Shown here piece by piece: positions 1-6,294 of a DNA stretch of 9,387 bases; the first letter of the stretch is position 1, and each line of letters starts with the position of its first letter. The translations under genes were made by a program, and so were the position numbers. A model generated the notes under the pieces. The model did not search any database. It was not told where the DNA came from and was given only the letters and a program-made list of their open reading frames with translations. Source of the DNA: Dehalococcoidia bacterium (lineage in GTDB: Bacteria; Chloroflexota; Dehalococcoidia; SAR202; UBA11138); the NCBI GenBank assembly GCA_012270625.1, contig JAAXHZ010000028.1, positions 1 through 9,387 of the forward strand. The letters run 5' to 3'.

Positions 1-157
1 GGAGAAGTCAGGAGGGTGGGTGATGTTATGATTCTTCGCCTCCGGTTAGTCTGATGTACTATACAATGCGACATCTACAGTAAGCTGCGCCACGTCAGGG
101 AAAGACGCGCTTTTGCAGTTTCCCATTGTAGATTGATCTGTGCTTAGGGGTCCCGAC

Positions 158-523
158 ATGACACGCTGCTCCAACCACGAGATAGAGCGGATACATATAA
201 CCAGCGGTATGGTAATGGATATAGCCAAACGTCTGGCAGGGGAGAAACGGGTTGTTGCGTTAACGACGCTACAAGGCAAGCCCGTTCTGGCCGCGATGCC
301 TTGGGATCTGTACGAGTCCATTATCGAGACCATGGAAACCATGGGCGATGTGGAGATGCTGGCCGCTCTACGGCGAGGCGTCGAGGATTCGGCGGGTGGT
401 CATCCCAGTAAGGGAGACTCCACAGAATCAAAAGACTGGGTAAATGAGACTTGGGGAATCGTACCCGCAGACCGAGAGACGATCGAAGCGGTTATGAAAG
501 GGCCCAGCTACCTTGACGTTTGA
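158..523 (+). CDS. Phd/YefM-like antitoxin of a PIN toxin module
   Basis: Predicted 121-aa antitoxin that should bind and neutralise the PIN toxin encoded next to it and probably repress its own promoter. Residues about 12-60 resemble the Phd/YefM N-terminal fold, with a hydrophobic strand, a 'GKPVLAAMPWDLYESI' segment and a following helix; residues 60-78 ('ETMETMGDVEMLAALRRG') match the usual post-domain helix. The family is normally about 75-95 aa, so the extra C-terminal tail (80-121), with 'GIVPADRETIEAVM', is probably the toxin-binding arm. I chose ATG 158 because AGGGG (146-150) sits about 7 nt upstream; an in-frame GTG at 140 would add six residues. The stop overlaps the start region of the toxin by 11 nt, so translation is probably coupled. 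Base composition looks more AT-rich than the hydrolase gene beside it. Family call is by eye; function is inferred from context. Confidence 0.75.
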   Translation: MTRCSNHEIERIHITSGMVMDIAKRLAGEKRVVALTTLQGKPVLAAMPWDLYESIIETMETMGDVEMLAALRRGVEDSAGGHPSKGDSTESKDWVNETWGIVPADRETIEAVMKGPSYLDV

Positions 524-1010
524 GGACATAGCCGGTGGCGCCACCGTTTACGTGGACGCCAACATCTTCATCTACCACTTCACCAGGCAGTCCGATGAGT
601 GCCGGTTGCTGCTGAGCAGATGCCAGCAGATGGAATTACAGGGCGCCACCGGGATGCATGTGATCTTAGAAGTTGCCCATCGCATCATGATGATAGAGGC
701 GGTTTCCAAAGGCGTGATATTAGGTGGCAACGTCCCATCCAGGCTGAAACGTCGGCCAGAACTGGTTGGCAGACTGACTGACTTGCATGGCTGGGTCCAC
801 TCGATTCAGGATTCTAACATCATAGTTCTGGAACCAAGGCTGTCCACACTCGAATCGTCTCTGAACTGGCAGCGGCGATATGGTCTCTTGGTCAACGACT
901 CTGTCTCGGCTGCGCTAATGAACGAATATGACATCAGTACCATTGCCACAAACGACCGTGACTTCCGAAGGATTCAGGGATTGACGGTCTATATGCCCAG
1001 CGATGTTTAG
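513..1010 (+). CDS. PIN-domain ribonuclease toxin (VapC-like)
   Basis: Predicted 165-aa PIN-domain endoribonuclease, the toxin of a type II module; family members cut RNA using Mg2+ held by clustered acidic residues. The acidic set is visible: D15 in 'YVDANIFIYH', E53 in 'LEVAHRI', D129 in 'LLVNDSVSAALM', and D148/D150 in 'ATNDRDF'. An insertion-like stretch around 64-95 makes it slightly longer than the usual 130-145 aa. The start is TTG 513, overlapping the antitoxin end (stop 521-523), with AAAGGG at 497-502 giving 10 nt spacing; no ATG lies before the first catalytic Asp. The gene ends at TAG 1008-1010, overlapping the stop of the opposing hydrolase gene. Substrate RNA cannot be told from sequence. 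It could act as a housekeeping PIN nuclease, but the coupled antitoxin argues for a TA toxin. Confidence 0.85.
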   Translation: MTFEDIAGGATVYVDANIFIYHFTRQSDECRLLLSRCQQMELQGATGMHVILEVAHRIMMIEAVSKGVILGGNVPSRLKRRPELVGRLTDLHGWVHSIQDSNIIVLEPRLSTLESSLNWQRRYGLLVNDSVSAALMNEYDISTIATNDRDFRRIQGLTVYMPSDV

Positions 1011-2998
1011 GCAGTCGCCCCGTTCATCCAGTAGTCGTACCTGGTGGCGGCCATTTCGGCCTCGCGTTCGATGTCCTCTTCGAGCAGGTAGCCCTCTGAG
1101 ACCATGTCCCGCGCGGCGCTTTTGACGCGCTCGACGTAGTCGTCTCGCGACTCGTAGCGCGTCTCGATGGACGCTCGCGGGTCGCCTGAGGCTTCGCGGT
1201 CCTTCTCTGTCTTGGGGAACGGAACGGTCCAGCCTGCCAGACCTCCAGTGATACCGATTACCAGGTCGGGATTGCCGTTGTCGGGGTGGCGCAGGTTCCA
1301 GCCCGTGTTCGTAGCGAGCGGCACGGTGACCGAGGGCAGGCGGATTCCCCCGACCTCATTGCCGTCTTCGTCCACGTTCGATACGACCGCCGGGTACTCC
1401 TCACCCTGTTCAGCGGGCAGCTTCACCGTTCGACCGAGGTGGGCCTCGTCTCCATAGTCCAGCCGCATGGCGCGCGTGACACGCGGAGGGAATTCCACTC
1501 CTGGAAGACTCTCGAACTTCTCTCTGAGGGTGTACGACTCGACACCGGTGCCGTCGTCAAGGCTCGGATGACGGGATGCTGGCGCCGGAACGCCGTCCCG
1601 GACCCAGCTATCGAGGTTTGTCAGCAGCGCGCGCTGCAGGGGAGAGTAGTCAACGGCGTTGTAGGGCAGCTGCCCCTTGAGGCCGTCCATGACCCTGACG
1701 CTCTGCGGCGGGAACGTGCCCGATCCGTGCATTGTGCCAGCGAAGTGGTACCGGCGCACGTTCTCGGACTCATCGGCGTCGCGCATGTTGACGAAGTCGG
1801 TGTGGATGAGGCCGGCGTCACCGCGCCAGTACTCAGCTGACGTATTGGTGAACATGATCTTAGGGACGCTGCCACTCTCTTCCATGCGATCGAGCAGTGA
1901 GCCGGAGCTGCCGGTCACCGGGTCTGTGAGCTCGGTGTCCGCGAATGGGAACAGCTCCGGGATGATGTAGCAGACATCTTTGGACGGCTGGCCGAAGCGG
2001 AGGTTGAACTCGCCCCGCATCCCGCCCGCGACGTGCGGGATGATGCCGTCGAGCGCCATGCGGCCCTGCTCGTCGTTGTTTAGACCGTAGTATATGTAGG
2101 TGCGCAGGAATCGTCCGCTCTGGGACGCGCCGAATGCGTGGGCGCGATCTATGTTTCCAGCGCACGGGTTGCCGTCCTCTCCGCTCTCGTACTTCAGGAA
2201 CGACACGATGTCGCGAACGGATGCCATGCCGAGGCCCACTATCTCACTGCCGACGCTGGTGTACACCAGTTGGTAGATGCGACCCGGTTCGAAGCCGCCC
2301 CTCAGATAGACGTGATTGAGGTCCGGTTCGATCTGCTCGTCCTCGACTCGGACGAACTGGAACTGGTCCCTGGGTATTGCTTCGGTCGCCGGTTCGTTGG
2401 GGTGGTCTTTGACCATGAGCGTCGCGCCGGCCTCGTTGGGGTCAAGCGGCGGGTGCGGAACGTGAGTCCGGTCCGCCAGCAGGAAGACGTTGGTGGTCTC
2501 GTTGCACTGGAACTGGTGCAGGATCCTGCCGGTGAGCGGGGTGCCGTCCGGGTTGAGCGCCTGCGGCGCGTTGAGTCCGATCAGGTGCGGGTCGTCGGGT
2601 ACGTCCGCCTGCCATCCGCACCACACGATGGTGTAGCCCTCGCGCATCAGGAACCCGTTGCCCGGCTCTAGCGGCGCGCCGGGGTCCATGGCCCTCGGCG
2701 CGCTGTTGAAGCCGAGAATAGTCTTGCGTCCCCGGTTCACGACGTCGAATATGACGCTGCCCCGACCCCGCTCCGGGTCGGAGGGCTGAAGCATCTCGAA
2801 GTCGGCGGAGAACCGCACCCGGCCCTCATCGTCGCGTGGGGCCATCTCCAGGTCGGTGATCGTCTGGTTGTTCGGGTGAAGCGGATCAACCGAGAAATGG
2901 GCTGTGCCCTTGAAGTGTGTGTACGCTCCGACGTCTCCGAAGGTCTGACCGCCGGCGAACGGAGCTGAGCTGGTGATTTCGAGTCTGGTTACGGGCAA
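1007..2998 (-). CDS. Large alpha/beta hydrolase domain protein (Abhydrolase_10, PF20091-like)
   Basis: Predicted 663-aa alpha/beta hydrolase of the uncharacterised large family usually annotated 'alpha/beta hydrolase domain-containing protein'. The nucleophile elbow is 'FGASQSGRFLR' with Ser about residue 292; 'FAGTMHGSG' supplies the likely catalytic His (about 424). 'FDVVNRGRK' near the N-terminus and 'HVAGGMRGEFN' after the elbow are typical of the family. No signal peptide or membrane segment is seen, so it is probably cytoplasmic. Substrate unknown; an ester or lactone is likely from the fold. The reading frame continues upstream to 3109, but that extension is Arg/Pro-rich and unlike the family. 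I chose TTG 2998, because AGAGGT (3006-3011) is 7 nt upstream and the protein then starts 'PVTRLEITSSAPFAGG', as relatives do. Its stop overlaps that of the PIN toxin gene by 4 nt, tail to tail. Confidence 0.85.
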   Translation of the reverse strand: MPVTRLEITSSAPFAGGQTFGDVGAYTHFKGTAHFSVDPLHPNNQTITDLEMAPRDDEGRVRFSADFEMLQPSDPERGRGSVIFDVVNRGRKTILGFNSAPRAMDPGAPLEPGNGFLMREGYTIVWCGWQADVPDDPHLIGLNAPQALNPDGTPLTGRILHQFQCNETTNVFLLADRTHVPHPPLDPNEAGATLMVKDHPNEPATEAIPRDQFQFVRVEDEQIEPDLNHVYLRGGFEPGRIYQLVYTSVGSEIVGLGMASVRDIVSFLKYESGEDGNPCAGNIDRAHAFGASQSGRFLRTYIYYGLNNDEQGRMALDGIIPHVAGGMRGEFNLRFGQPSKDVCYIIPELFPFADTELTDPVTGSSGSLLDRMEESGSVPKIMFTNTSAEYWRGDAGLIHTDFVNMRDADESENVRRYHFAGTMHGSGTFPPQSVRVMDGLKGQLPYNAVDYSPLQRALLTNLDSWVRDGVPAPASRHPSLDDGTGVESYTLREKFESLPGVEFPPRVTRAMRLDYGDEAHLGRTVKLPAEQGEEYPAVVSNVDEDGNEVGGIRLPSVTVPLATNTGWNLRHPDNGNPDLVIGITGGLAGWTVPFPKTEKDREASGDPRASIETRYESRDDYVERVKSAARDMVSEGYLLEEDIEREAEMAATRYDYWMNGATA

Positions 2999-3005
2999 CG
3001 GCTTT

Positions 3006-3012
3006 ACCTCTT
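3006..3012 (-). promoter_or_regulatory. Shine-Dalgarno fixing the TTG start of the hydrolase
   Basis: Read on the minus strand, AAGAGGT lies 7 nt before TTG 2998. No comparable site precedes any ATG or GTG in the upstream extension of the frame, so this site decides the start. Confidence 0.6.
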
Positions 3013-3017
3013 TCCTG

Positions 3018-3037
3018 TCCCGTATCGGAGTACGGGA
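3018..3037. repeat. 7-bp inverted repeat in the hydrolase leader
   Basis: TCCCGTA (3018-3024) and TACGGGA (3031-3037) are perfect inverted arms around a 6-nt loop. The structure lies just upstream of the Shine-Dalgarno of the hydrolase gene (minus strand), so it could be an operator or an mRNA hairpin in the leader. No binding protein can be named. Confidence 0.45.
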
Positions 3038-3207
3038 TGACGTTAACTTGCGCCACCGATTGTAGCACCTTGGCGAGGGTCTGGAAGGATGGCACGTTTC
3101 GAGCGACAACCGAGAAGGTCGCCACTGTAGAGCGCTTAGATTTAATCTGAAGACAGCGTGATACCTCGCTGAAACAACTGTGGCAAGTTGTCCTCAGGCG
3201 TGGGAGC

Positions 3208-3312
3208 CTGTATCAGCTTAGTAGGCGGGGACTTCACCCTCACCCCGGCCCTCTCCCAGAGGGAGAGGGGGACACTTAGCTCTCCGAACTGGCTCCGACC
3301 AAACTGATACAG
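3208..3312. repeat. Possible 105-bp palindromic element bounded by CTGTATCAG inverted ends
   Basis: CTGTATCAG at 3208-3216 recurs inverted as CTGATACAG at 3304-3312, bounding about 105 bp of non-coding DNA between the hydrolase gene and the GIY-YIG gene. A strong GC-rich hairpin lies in the middle (3249-3269). The layout resembles a small non-autonomous or REP-like element, but only one copy is visible and no target-site duplication was identified. Confidence 0.35.
3249..3269. repeat. GC-rich palindrome of the CCCTCTCCC/GGGAGAGGG type
   Basis: CCCTCTCCC (3249-3257), AGA loop, GGGAGAGGG (3261-3269): a perfect 9-bp stem preceded by a C-rich CCCTCACCCC stretch (3237-3246). Palindromes of this form are scattered through intergenic DNA of many bacterial genomes as short dispersed repeats. 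It could also serve as a stem for transcript ends between the two minus-strand genes, but no T-run follows on either strand. Confidence 0.6.
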
Positions 3313-3319
3313 CTACCTA

Positions 3320-3354
3320 CCCGTGACATCATTCATGGGGGACTTTCAAAAGTC
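3320..3354. repeat. Two adjacent small hairpins downstream of the GIY-YIG gene
   Basis: CCCGTGA (3320-3326) pairs with TCATGGG (3333-3339) with one G-T wobble across a 6-nt loop, and GACTTT (3341-3346) pairs with AAAGTC (3349-3354). They lie 26-60 nt beyond the end of the minus-strand GIY-YIG gene and may shape its transcript 3' end. No clear U-tract follows, so I do not call a terminator. Confidence 0.3.
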
Positions 3355-3379
3355 TTGCTCAATTGATGTTACAGATTGA

Positions 3380-3790
3380 TTAGCTAGGATGGTTCCGTCG
3401 TAGGTGATACTGCCCATCGCTGGTCTTGTTATGTTGCGGGTTCCGACCATGCGCTCGGCGGTGACCTTTCAGACGACCGCGTTCCAGCCTTTCGGCTTTG
3501 TCGCGTGGTAGTGCCCTGCTCTGGACTTCCATTTTGTCGCCACGTCGCATCTTGCCACTCTTCCGATGCTCAGACGCACGACGAGTCGGGTTGTTTGTAG
3601 ATCCTATGTATGTCGTCTTGCCATTCTTACTTTTGACAGCGTACTGGACTACACTGCCGCCCTTTATCTGGCCCTTGAGGCGTTGCTTGCGACTGCCCTT
3701 CCGTGCACCAGCGCGGCCAGCACGCGAACCACTTGACCGTGACGACCTGCTTCCTCGGAAACCACGACTTACCCTAGAACCTCTTGCCAT
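3380..3790 (-). CDS. Small stand-alone GIY-YIG nuclease-like protein with basic Arg/Ser/Gly tail
   Basis: Predicted 136-aa protein with a compact GIY-YIG endonuclease domain. The first strand is 'VVQYAVKS' (47-54, Y50 replacing the GIY triad's last Tyr), the second 'TTYIGSTNNPTRR' carries Y61-I62-G63 and the catalytic-type Arg (R70/R71), H75 follows in 'SEHRKSG', E103 in 'AERLERGRL' is the expected metal-binding Glu, and N121 in 'NPQHN' is the conserved Asn. Residues 1-44 are almost all Arg, Ser, Gly, Ala and Lys: a disordered, highly basic tail that probably binds nucleic acid. ATG 3790 follows AGGAGA with 6 nt spacing. It sits 107 bp downstream of the MR/MLE gene on the same strand with its own leader. 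No intron, restriction or recombination partner is nearby, so its role (DNA repair, mobile-element relic or other) is open. Confidence 0.72.
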   Translation of the reverse strand: MARGSRVSRGFRGSRSSRSSGSRAGRAGARKGSRKQRLKGQIKGGSVVQYAVKSKNGKTTYIGSTNNPTRRASEHRKSGKMRRGDKMEVQSRALPRDKAERLERGRLKGHRRAHGRNPQHNKTSDGQYHLRRNHPS

Positions 3791-3897
3791 TACATTCTCC
3801 TAACTAATCAAACGCAACCAATGGAATTGGGCAGGGACGATATTCGCTGGTGGCGTTCGGGAAGTACAGGTCGCCTGGGGTCGGAGACGCGGCGTAA

Positions 3898-4977
3898 TTA
3901 CCTCTCGACCCTGTGCGCATTTACAAAATCCCAGTCGAGGTCTAGGCCGAGGCCTGGGCTGTCTGACATCTGGATCGTGCCGTTGTCAATCTCCAGCTTT
4001 GGGCTGTACAGCTTCGACCAGATCTCGTATGGCTCGACGTCCGGGCAGGCGGGGATGATGAGGCCGTTTGGGACCGCGGCGACCAGGTGGCTGCTCAGGT
4101 CTGGGTACTGCGCTCCGTGTGGCGCGATTGGAACGTGGTGGGCGTGCGCCAGCGCGGCGAACCGGAGCAGGCCGGTGTAGCCGCCGCCGATGATGATGTC
4201 GGTCTGCAAGAGCTGGAGCCCTCCCTCGGTGATGAGTCGTCGCGCGCCGCCCAGAGCGCCGTCACCTTCGCCGCCCGCGATCATCGCGCTCGTGGCCTCT
4301 CGCACCATGCTGTAGAAGCGCGGCTCGTCGTCCCCGCGCACCGGCTCCTCGATCCAGTAGAGCTTGTACGGCTCGAACTTCCGCGCCATCTCAGCCGCGA
4401 CAGCGCCATGCCACATCCGGTGAGCGTCGAGCATTACTCGGACGTCCGGGCCGACAGCCTCTCGCGCCAGCCTGACCTTCTCCAGCGCCGCGCCGTTGTC
4501 GTAGCCGCTCAGGTGGAACTTGACATGCGAAAAGCCTTCGTCCGCGTGCTTCTTGACGAGAGCCGCGACGGTCTCGGCGTCCTGATCGACGTATCCGATT
4601 CCGTCCGCGTACACTTCGACGCGGTCTGTGTATCCGCCCAGCATCTTCCAAACCGGCTGCCCGCATAGCTTGCCGTAGATGTCCCAAAGCGCGATGTCGA
4701 GCGATCCGATAGACGTCATGGCGGCACGGTCAGGGCCGCGGAACCTCCAGGCGTGGTCGTACATCTTCTGCCACAGCATGGCTGTCCGGCGCGGGTCCTG
4801 CCCGATGAGCAGGGGCGCGAGCTCGTTCTTCACGATGGCGGGGTCTCCGCCCCTGCCGAGTCCGCTGATGCCTTCGTCCGTGTGGACGAGCATCAATGGC
4901 CACTCTCTCGTGACTCCGTCCTCGGGCGGCCCCCAGTTGTGCTCCAGAACGATGACTTCGACATCTGTGATCTTCAT
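3898..4977 (-). CDS. Mandelate racemase/muconate lactonizing (enolase superfamily) enzyme
   Basis: Predicted 359-aa enolase-superfamily enzyme, probably a sugar-acid dehydratase, racemase or cycloisomerase. The N-terminal capping domain covers 1-120. In the barrel, 'HVKFHLSG' holds K153-x-H155 at the second-strand base position; metal ligands are D184 ('LDAHRMW'), E210 ('WIEEPV') and E237 ('GGEGDG'); the opposite-face His-Asp dyad is D260 ('QTDIIIGGG') and H287 ('APHGAQ'). This is mandelate racemase-subgroup architecture, with KxH where many members have KxK. Length is normal. ATG 4977 follows GGAGG with 8 nt spacing. It is divergent from rpiB and followed on the same strand by the GIY-YIG gene. 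Substrate cannot be assigned; sugar acids such as galactonate-, rhamnonate- or galactarolactone-type compounds are possible. In SAR202-like Chloroflexota this superfamily is known to be highly expanded. Confidence 0.9.
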   Translation of the reverse strand: MKITDVEVIVLEHNWGPPEDGVTREWPLMLVHTDEGISGLGRGGDPAIVKNELAPLLIGQDPRRTAMLWQKMYDHAWRFRGPDRAAMTSIGSLDIALWDIYGKLCGQPVWKMLGGYTDRVEVYADGIGYVDQDAETVAALVKKHADEGFSHVKFHLSGYDNGAALEKVRLAREAVGPDVRVMLDAHRMWHGAVAAEMARKFEPYKLYWIEEPVRGDDEPRFYSMVREATSAMIAGGEGDGALGGARRLITEGGLQLLQTDIIIGGGYTGLLRFAALAHAHHVPIAPHGAQYPDLSSHLVAAVPNGLIIPACPDVEPYEIWSKLYSPKLEIDNGTIQMSDSPGLGLDLDWDFVNAHRVER

Positions 4978-4996
4978 GAGTATGCCTCCGACCGGG

Positions 4997-5026
4997 TTGA
5001 CGCTGCGCGGCTGGGCTTTCTACACT
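4997..5026 (+). promoter_or_regulatory. Candidate sigma-70 promoter for rpiB
   Basis: TTGACG (4997-5002), 18-nt spacer, TACACT (5021-5026) lies in the divergent spacer and points at rpiB. The -10 is only a 4 of 6 match, and the implied leader is about 95 nt and includes the tandem repeat at 5047-5071. Confidence 0.35.
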
Positions 5027-5046
5027 TCAGCCAACGATACCACTTT

Positions 5047-5071
5047 CGAGGAGTGAGGGGCGAGGAGTGAG
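5047..5071. repeat. Tandem 11-bp direct repeat CGAGGAGTGAG
   Basis: CGAGGAGTGAG occurs at 5047-5057 and again at 5061-5071, a 14-bp period. It lies in the spacer between the divergent MR/MLE and rpiB genes, upstream of the rpiB Shine-Dalgarno. It may be a regulator site, a slippage-prone repeat or part of a dispersed element. Confidence 0.5.
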
Positions 5072-5128
5072 AGCCACCCGTCACCACCCCGGATTAGGAC
5101 TTATGCAGTCTTCTCAGGAGATGCAATC

Positions 5129-5581
5129 ATGCGCGTCGCCATAGGGGCAGACCACGGCGGATACGCTCTGAAGGACGAGCTGAAGGGGTTTGTCGAGTCC
5201 CTCGGTCACGAGGTTGTGGACGTCGGCGCCCACGAGCTCGACCCGGCAGACGACTTTCCCGACTTCACCAAGTCCGTGGCCGAGTCCGTCGTCTCAAGCG
5301 AAGTACAGCGCGGGATCATGATCTGCGGCAGCGGAGTTGGCGCGTCTGTGGCCGCCAACAAGGTCAAGGGAATCCGCGCGAGCGTGTGTCACGACACCTA
5401 TTCGGCCCACCAGGGCGTCGAGCACGACGACATGAACGTGCTGTGTCTCGGAGCGCGGATAGTCGGAATCGAGCTTGCCAGGGAGCTGACGACGGCGTTC
5501 CTATCCGCCGAGTTCGCTCCAGAGGACCGGTTCCAGCGTCGGCTGGACAAGGTGCTCGATATGGAGTCGAACTTTGGCTAG
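5129..5581 (+). CDS. rpiB: Ribose-5-phosphate isomerase B (RpiB/LacAB family)
   Basis: Predicted 150-aa cytoplasmic sugar-phosphate isomerase interconverting ribose-5-phosphate and ribulose-5-phosphate in the non-oxidative pentose phosphate pathway. The N-terminus 'VAIGADHGGYALKDEL' is the family signature (D8, H9 substrate contacts); 'MICGSGVGASVAANK' carries the catalytic Cys (C66) and the anion-binding loop; 'HDDMNVLCLGARIVG' (99-113) is the conserved late motif. Length matches the usual 145-155 aa. ATG 5129 follows AGGAG (5116-5120) with 8 nt spacing. The gene stands alone on the plus strand, divergent from the MR/MLE gene and convergent with the TPP-subunit gene. Related LacA/LacB, D-allose-6-phosphate or other aldose-phosphate isomerases share the fold, so exact substrate preference is not fixed, but no lac-type partner genes are nearby. 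Confidence 0.92.
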   Translation: MRVAIGADHGGYALKDELKGFVESLGHEVVDVGAHELDPADDFPDFTKSVAESVVSSEVQRGIMICGSGVGASVAANKVKGIRASVCHDTYSAHQGVEHDDMNVLCLGARIVGIELARELTTAFLSAEFAPEDRFQRRLDKVLDMESNFG

Positions 5582-5707
5582 GGTCTTCTTCAGGCGCCTA
5601 TGGACGCGGCTGTGGGTTCTGGGCCGCTCAGGCTGCCCGTTCGTGTGAGGCCCTGAAACACTAACCAGCGTCCTCAGAGCCTTTATGGATACAGAACCTC
5701 GCCCTGC

Positions 5708-6208
5708 TCAGCCGTATTCGGTACCCAGCAGACACGCGACCAGCGTCTGGTCTCGCTCCGCGTGCTCGAAGGCGTCGGAGATCCTTCCGACGTCATCGTC
5801 GGTCTCGACCATGTAGTAGTCGATGCCCCACGCATTGAGTATCGGCTCAGTGAAGACGCCGGCGGAGTCGGTCATCTCGCCGCCCTCGCCCATCCATCCC
5901 CGGTACCCCACCATCATCACCATCGGTATGCCGAGGTCGATCCCCATGCCCCGAATCGAGTCACCGGCCTCGAACATGCCTGTATTCTGAATCAGCACCA
6001 CCGGCTTCTTGCCGCCGATCCACAGGCCGGCCGCGATGGGCATGGACTCCCCCTCGCGGCAGATAGGGACGAGCTGAAGGTCATCGTCCGCGATGATCTG
6101 GTTGTACATGAAGTTGGTCTCAGTGTCTGGCAGCCAGACGACATGGGAGACCTCGTTCTTCTTGAACTGTTCGATGATCGCGGACGGACTGAGGTTGACT
6201 TCTGCCAT
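5708..6208 (-). CDS. Thiamine-diphosphate-binding decarboxylase subunit, alpha type (sulfopyruvate/phosphonopyruvate decarboxylase-like)
   Basis: Predicted 166-aa protein equal to the N-terminal pyrimidine-binding domain of thiamine-diphosphate enzymes, as in the alpha subunit of sulfopyruvate decarboxylase (ComD) and the N-terminal part of phosphonopyruvate decarboxylase. 'PICREGESMPIAAGLWIGG' holds the activating Glu (E52) and the A-A-G helix; 'PVVLIQNTGMFEAGDSIRG' and 'GIPMVMMVGYRGWMGEGGE' are typical of this family. The frame is open upstream to 6298, but ATG 6208 has GGAG 8 nt upstream and begins the conserved domain, so the 30-residue extension is dropped. Family members act with a separate beta subunit holding the diphosphate and Mg2+ site; none is encoded in this window. 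The S51-like gene lies 86 nt upstream on the same strand. Substrate is unknown, a 2-oxo acid being the likely type. Confidence 0.8.
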   Translation of the reverse strand: MAEVNLSPSAIIEQFKKNEVSHVVWLPDTETNFMYNQIIADDDLQLVPICREGESMPIAAGLWIGGKKPVVLIQNTGMFEAGDSIRGMGIDLGIPMVMMVGYRGWMGEGGEMTDSAGVFTEPILNAWGIDYYMVETDDDVGRISDAFEHAERDQTLVACLLGTEYG

Positions 6209-6294
6209 GTGCTTGCTCCGAGGTCTTGAGTAGAGTGGGAGAGAGCGCTCCTCCACGCTGGCCCCACGATTATATGAACCGCCGTTCAGACGGG

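Noticed and set aside
1286..1840. Long plus-strand frame opposite the hydrolase gene
   Set aside because: It is antisense to a well-supported coding region, has no recognisable domain, and reflects the codon pattern of the high-GC gene on the other strand. The same holds for the frames at 2138-2671, 4087-4668 and 5762-6229.
2999..3109. N-terminal extension of the hydrolase frame up to an ATG at 3109
   Set aside because: The 37 residues are Arg/Pro/Ser-rich and unlike the family, no good ribosome site precedes the ATG, and the region holds the leader inverted repeat; TTG 2998 is better supported.
3249..3269. CRISPR-like repeat unit
   Set aside because: A single palindrome with no regularly spaced copies; no array or cas gene in the window.
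5582..5707. Terminator between convergent rpiB and the TPP-subunit gene
   Set aside because: Only short or mismatched stems (for example AGGCGCCT at 5591-5598) and no T-run; nothing firm can be called in these 126 bases.
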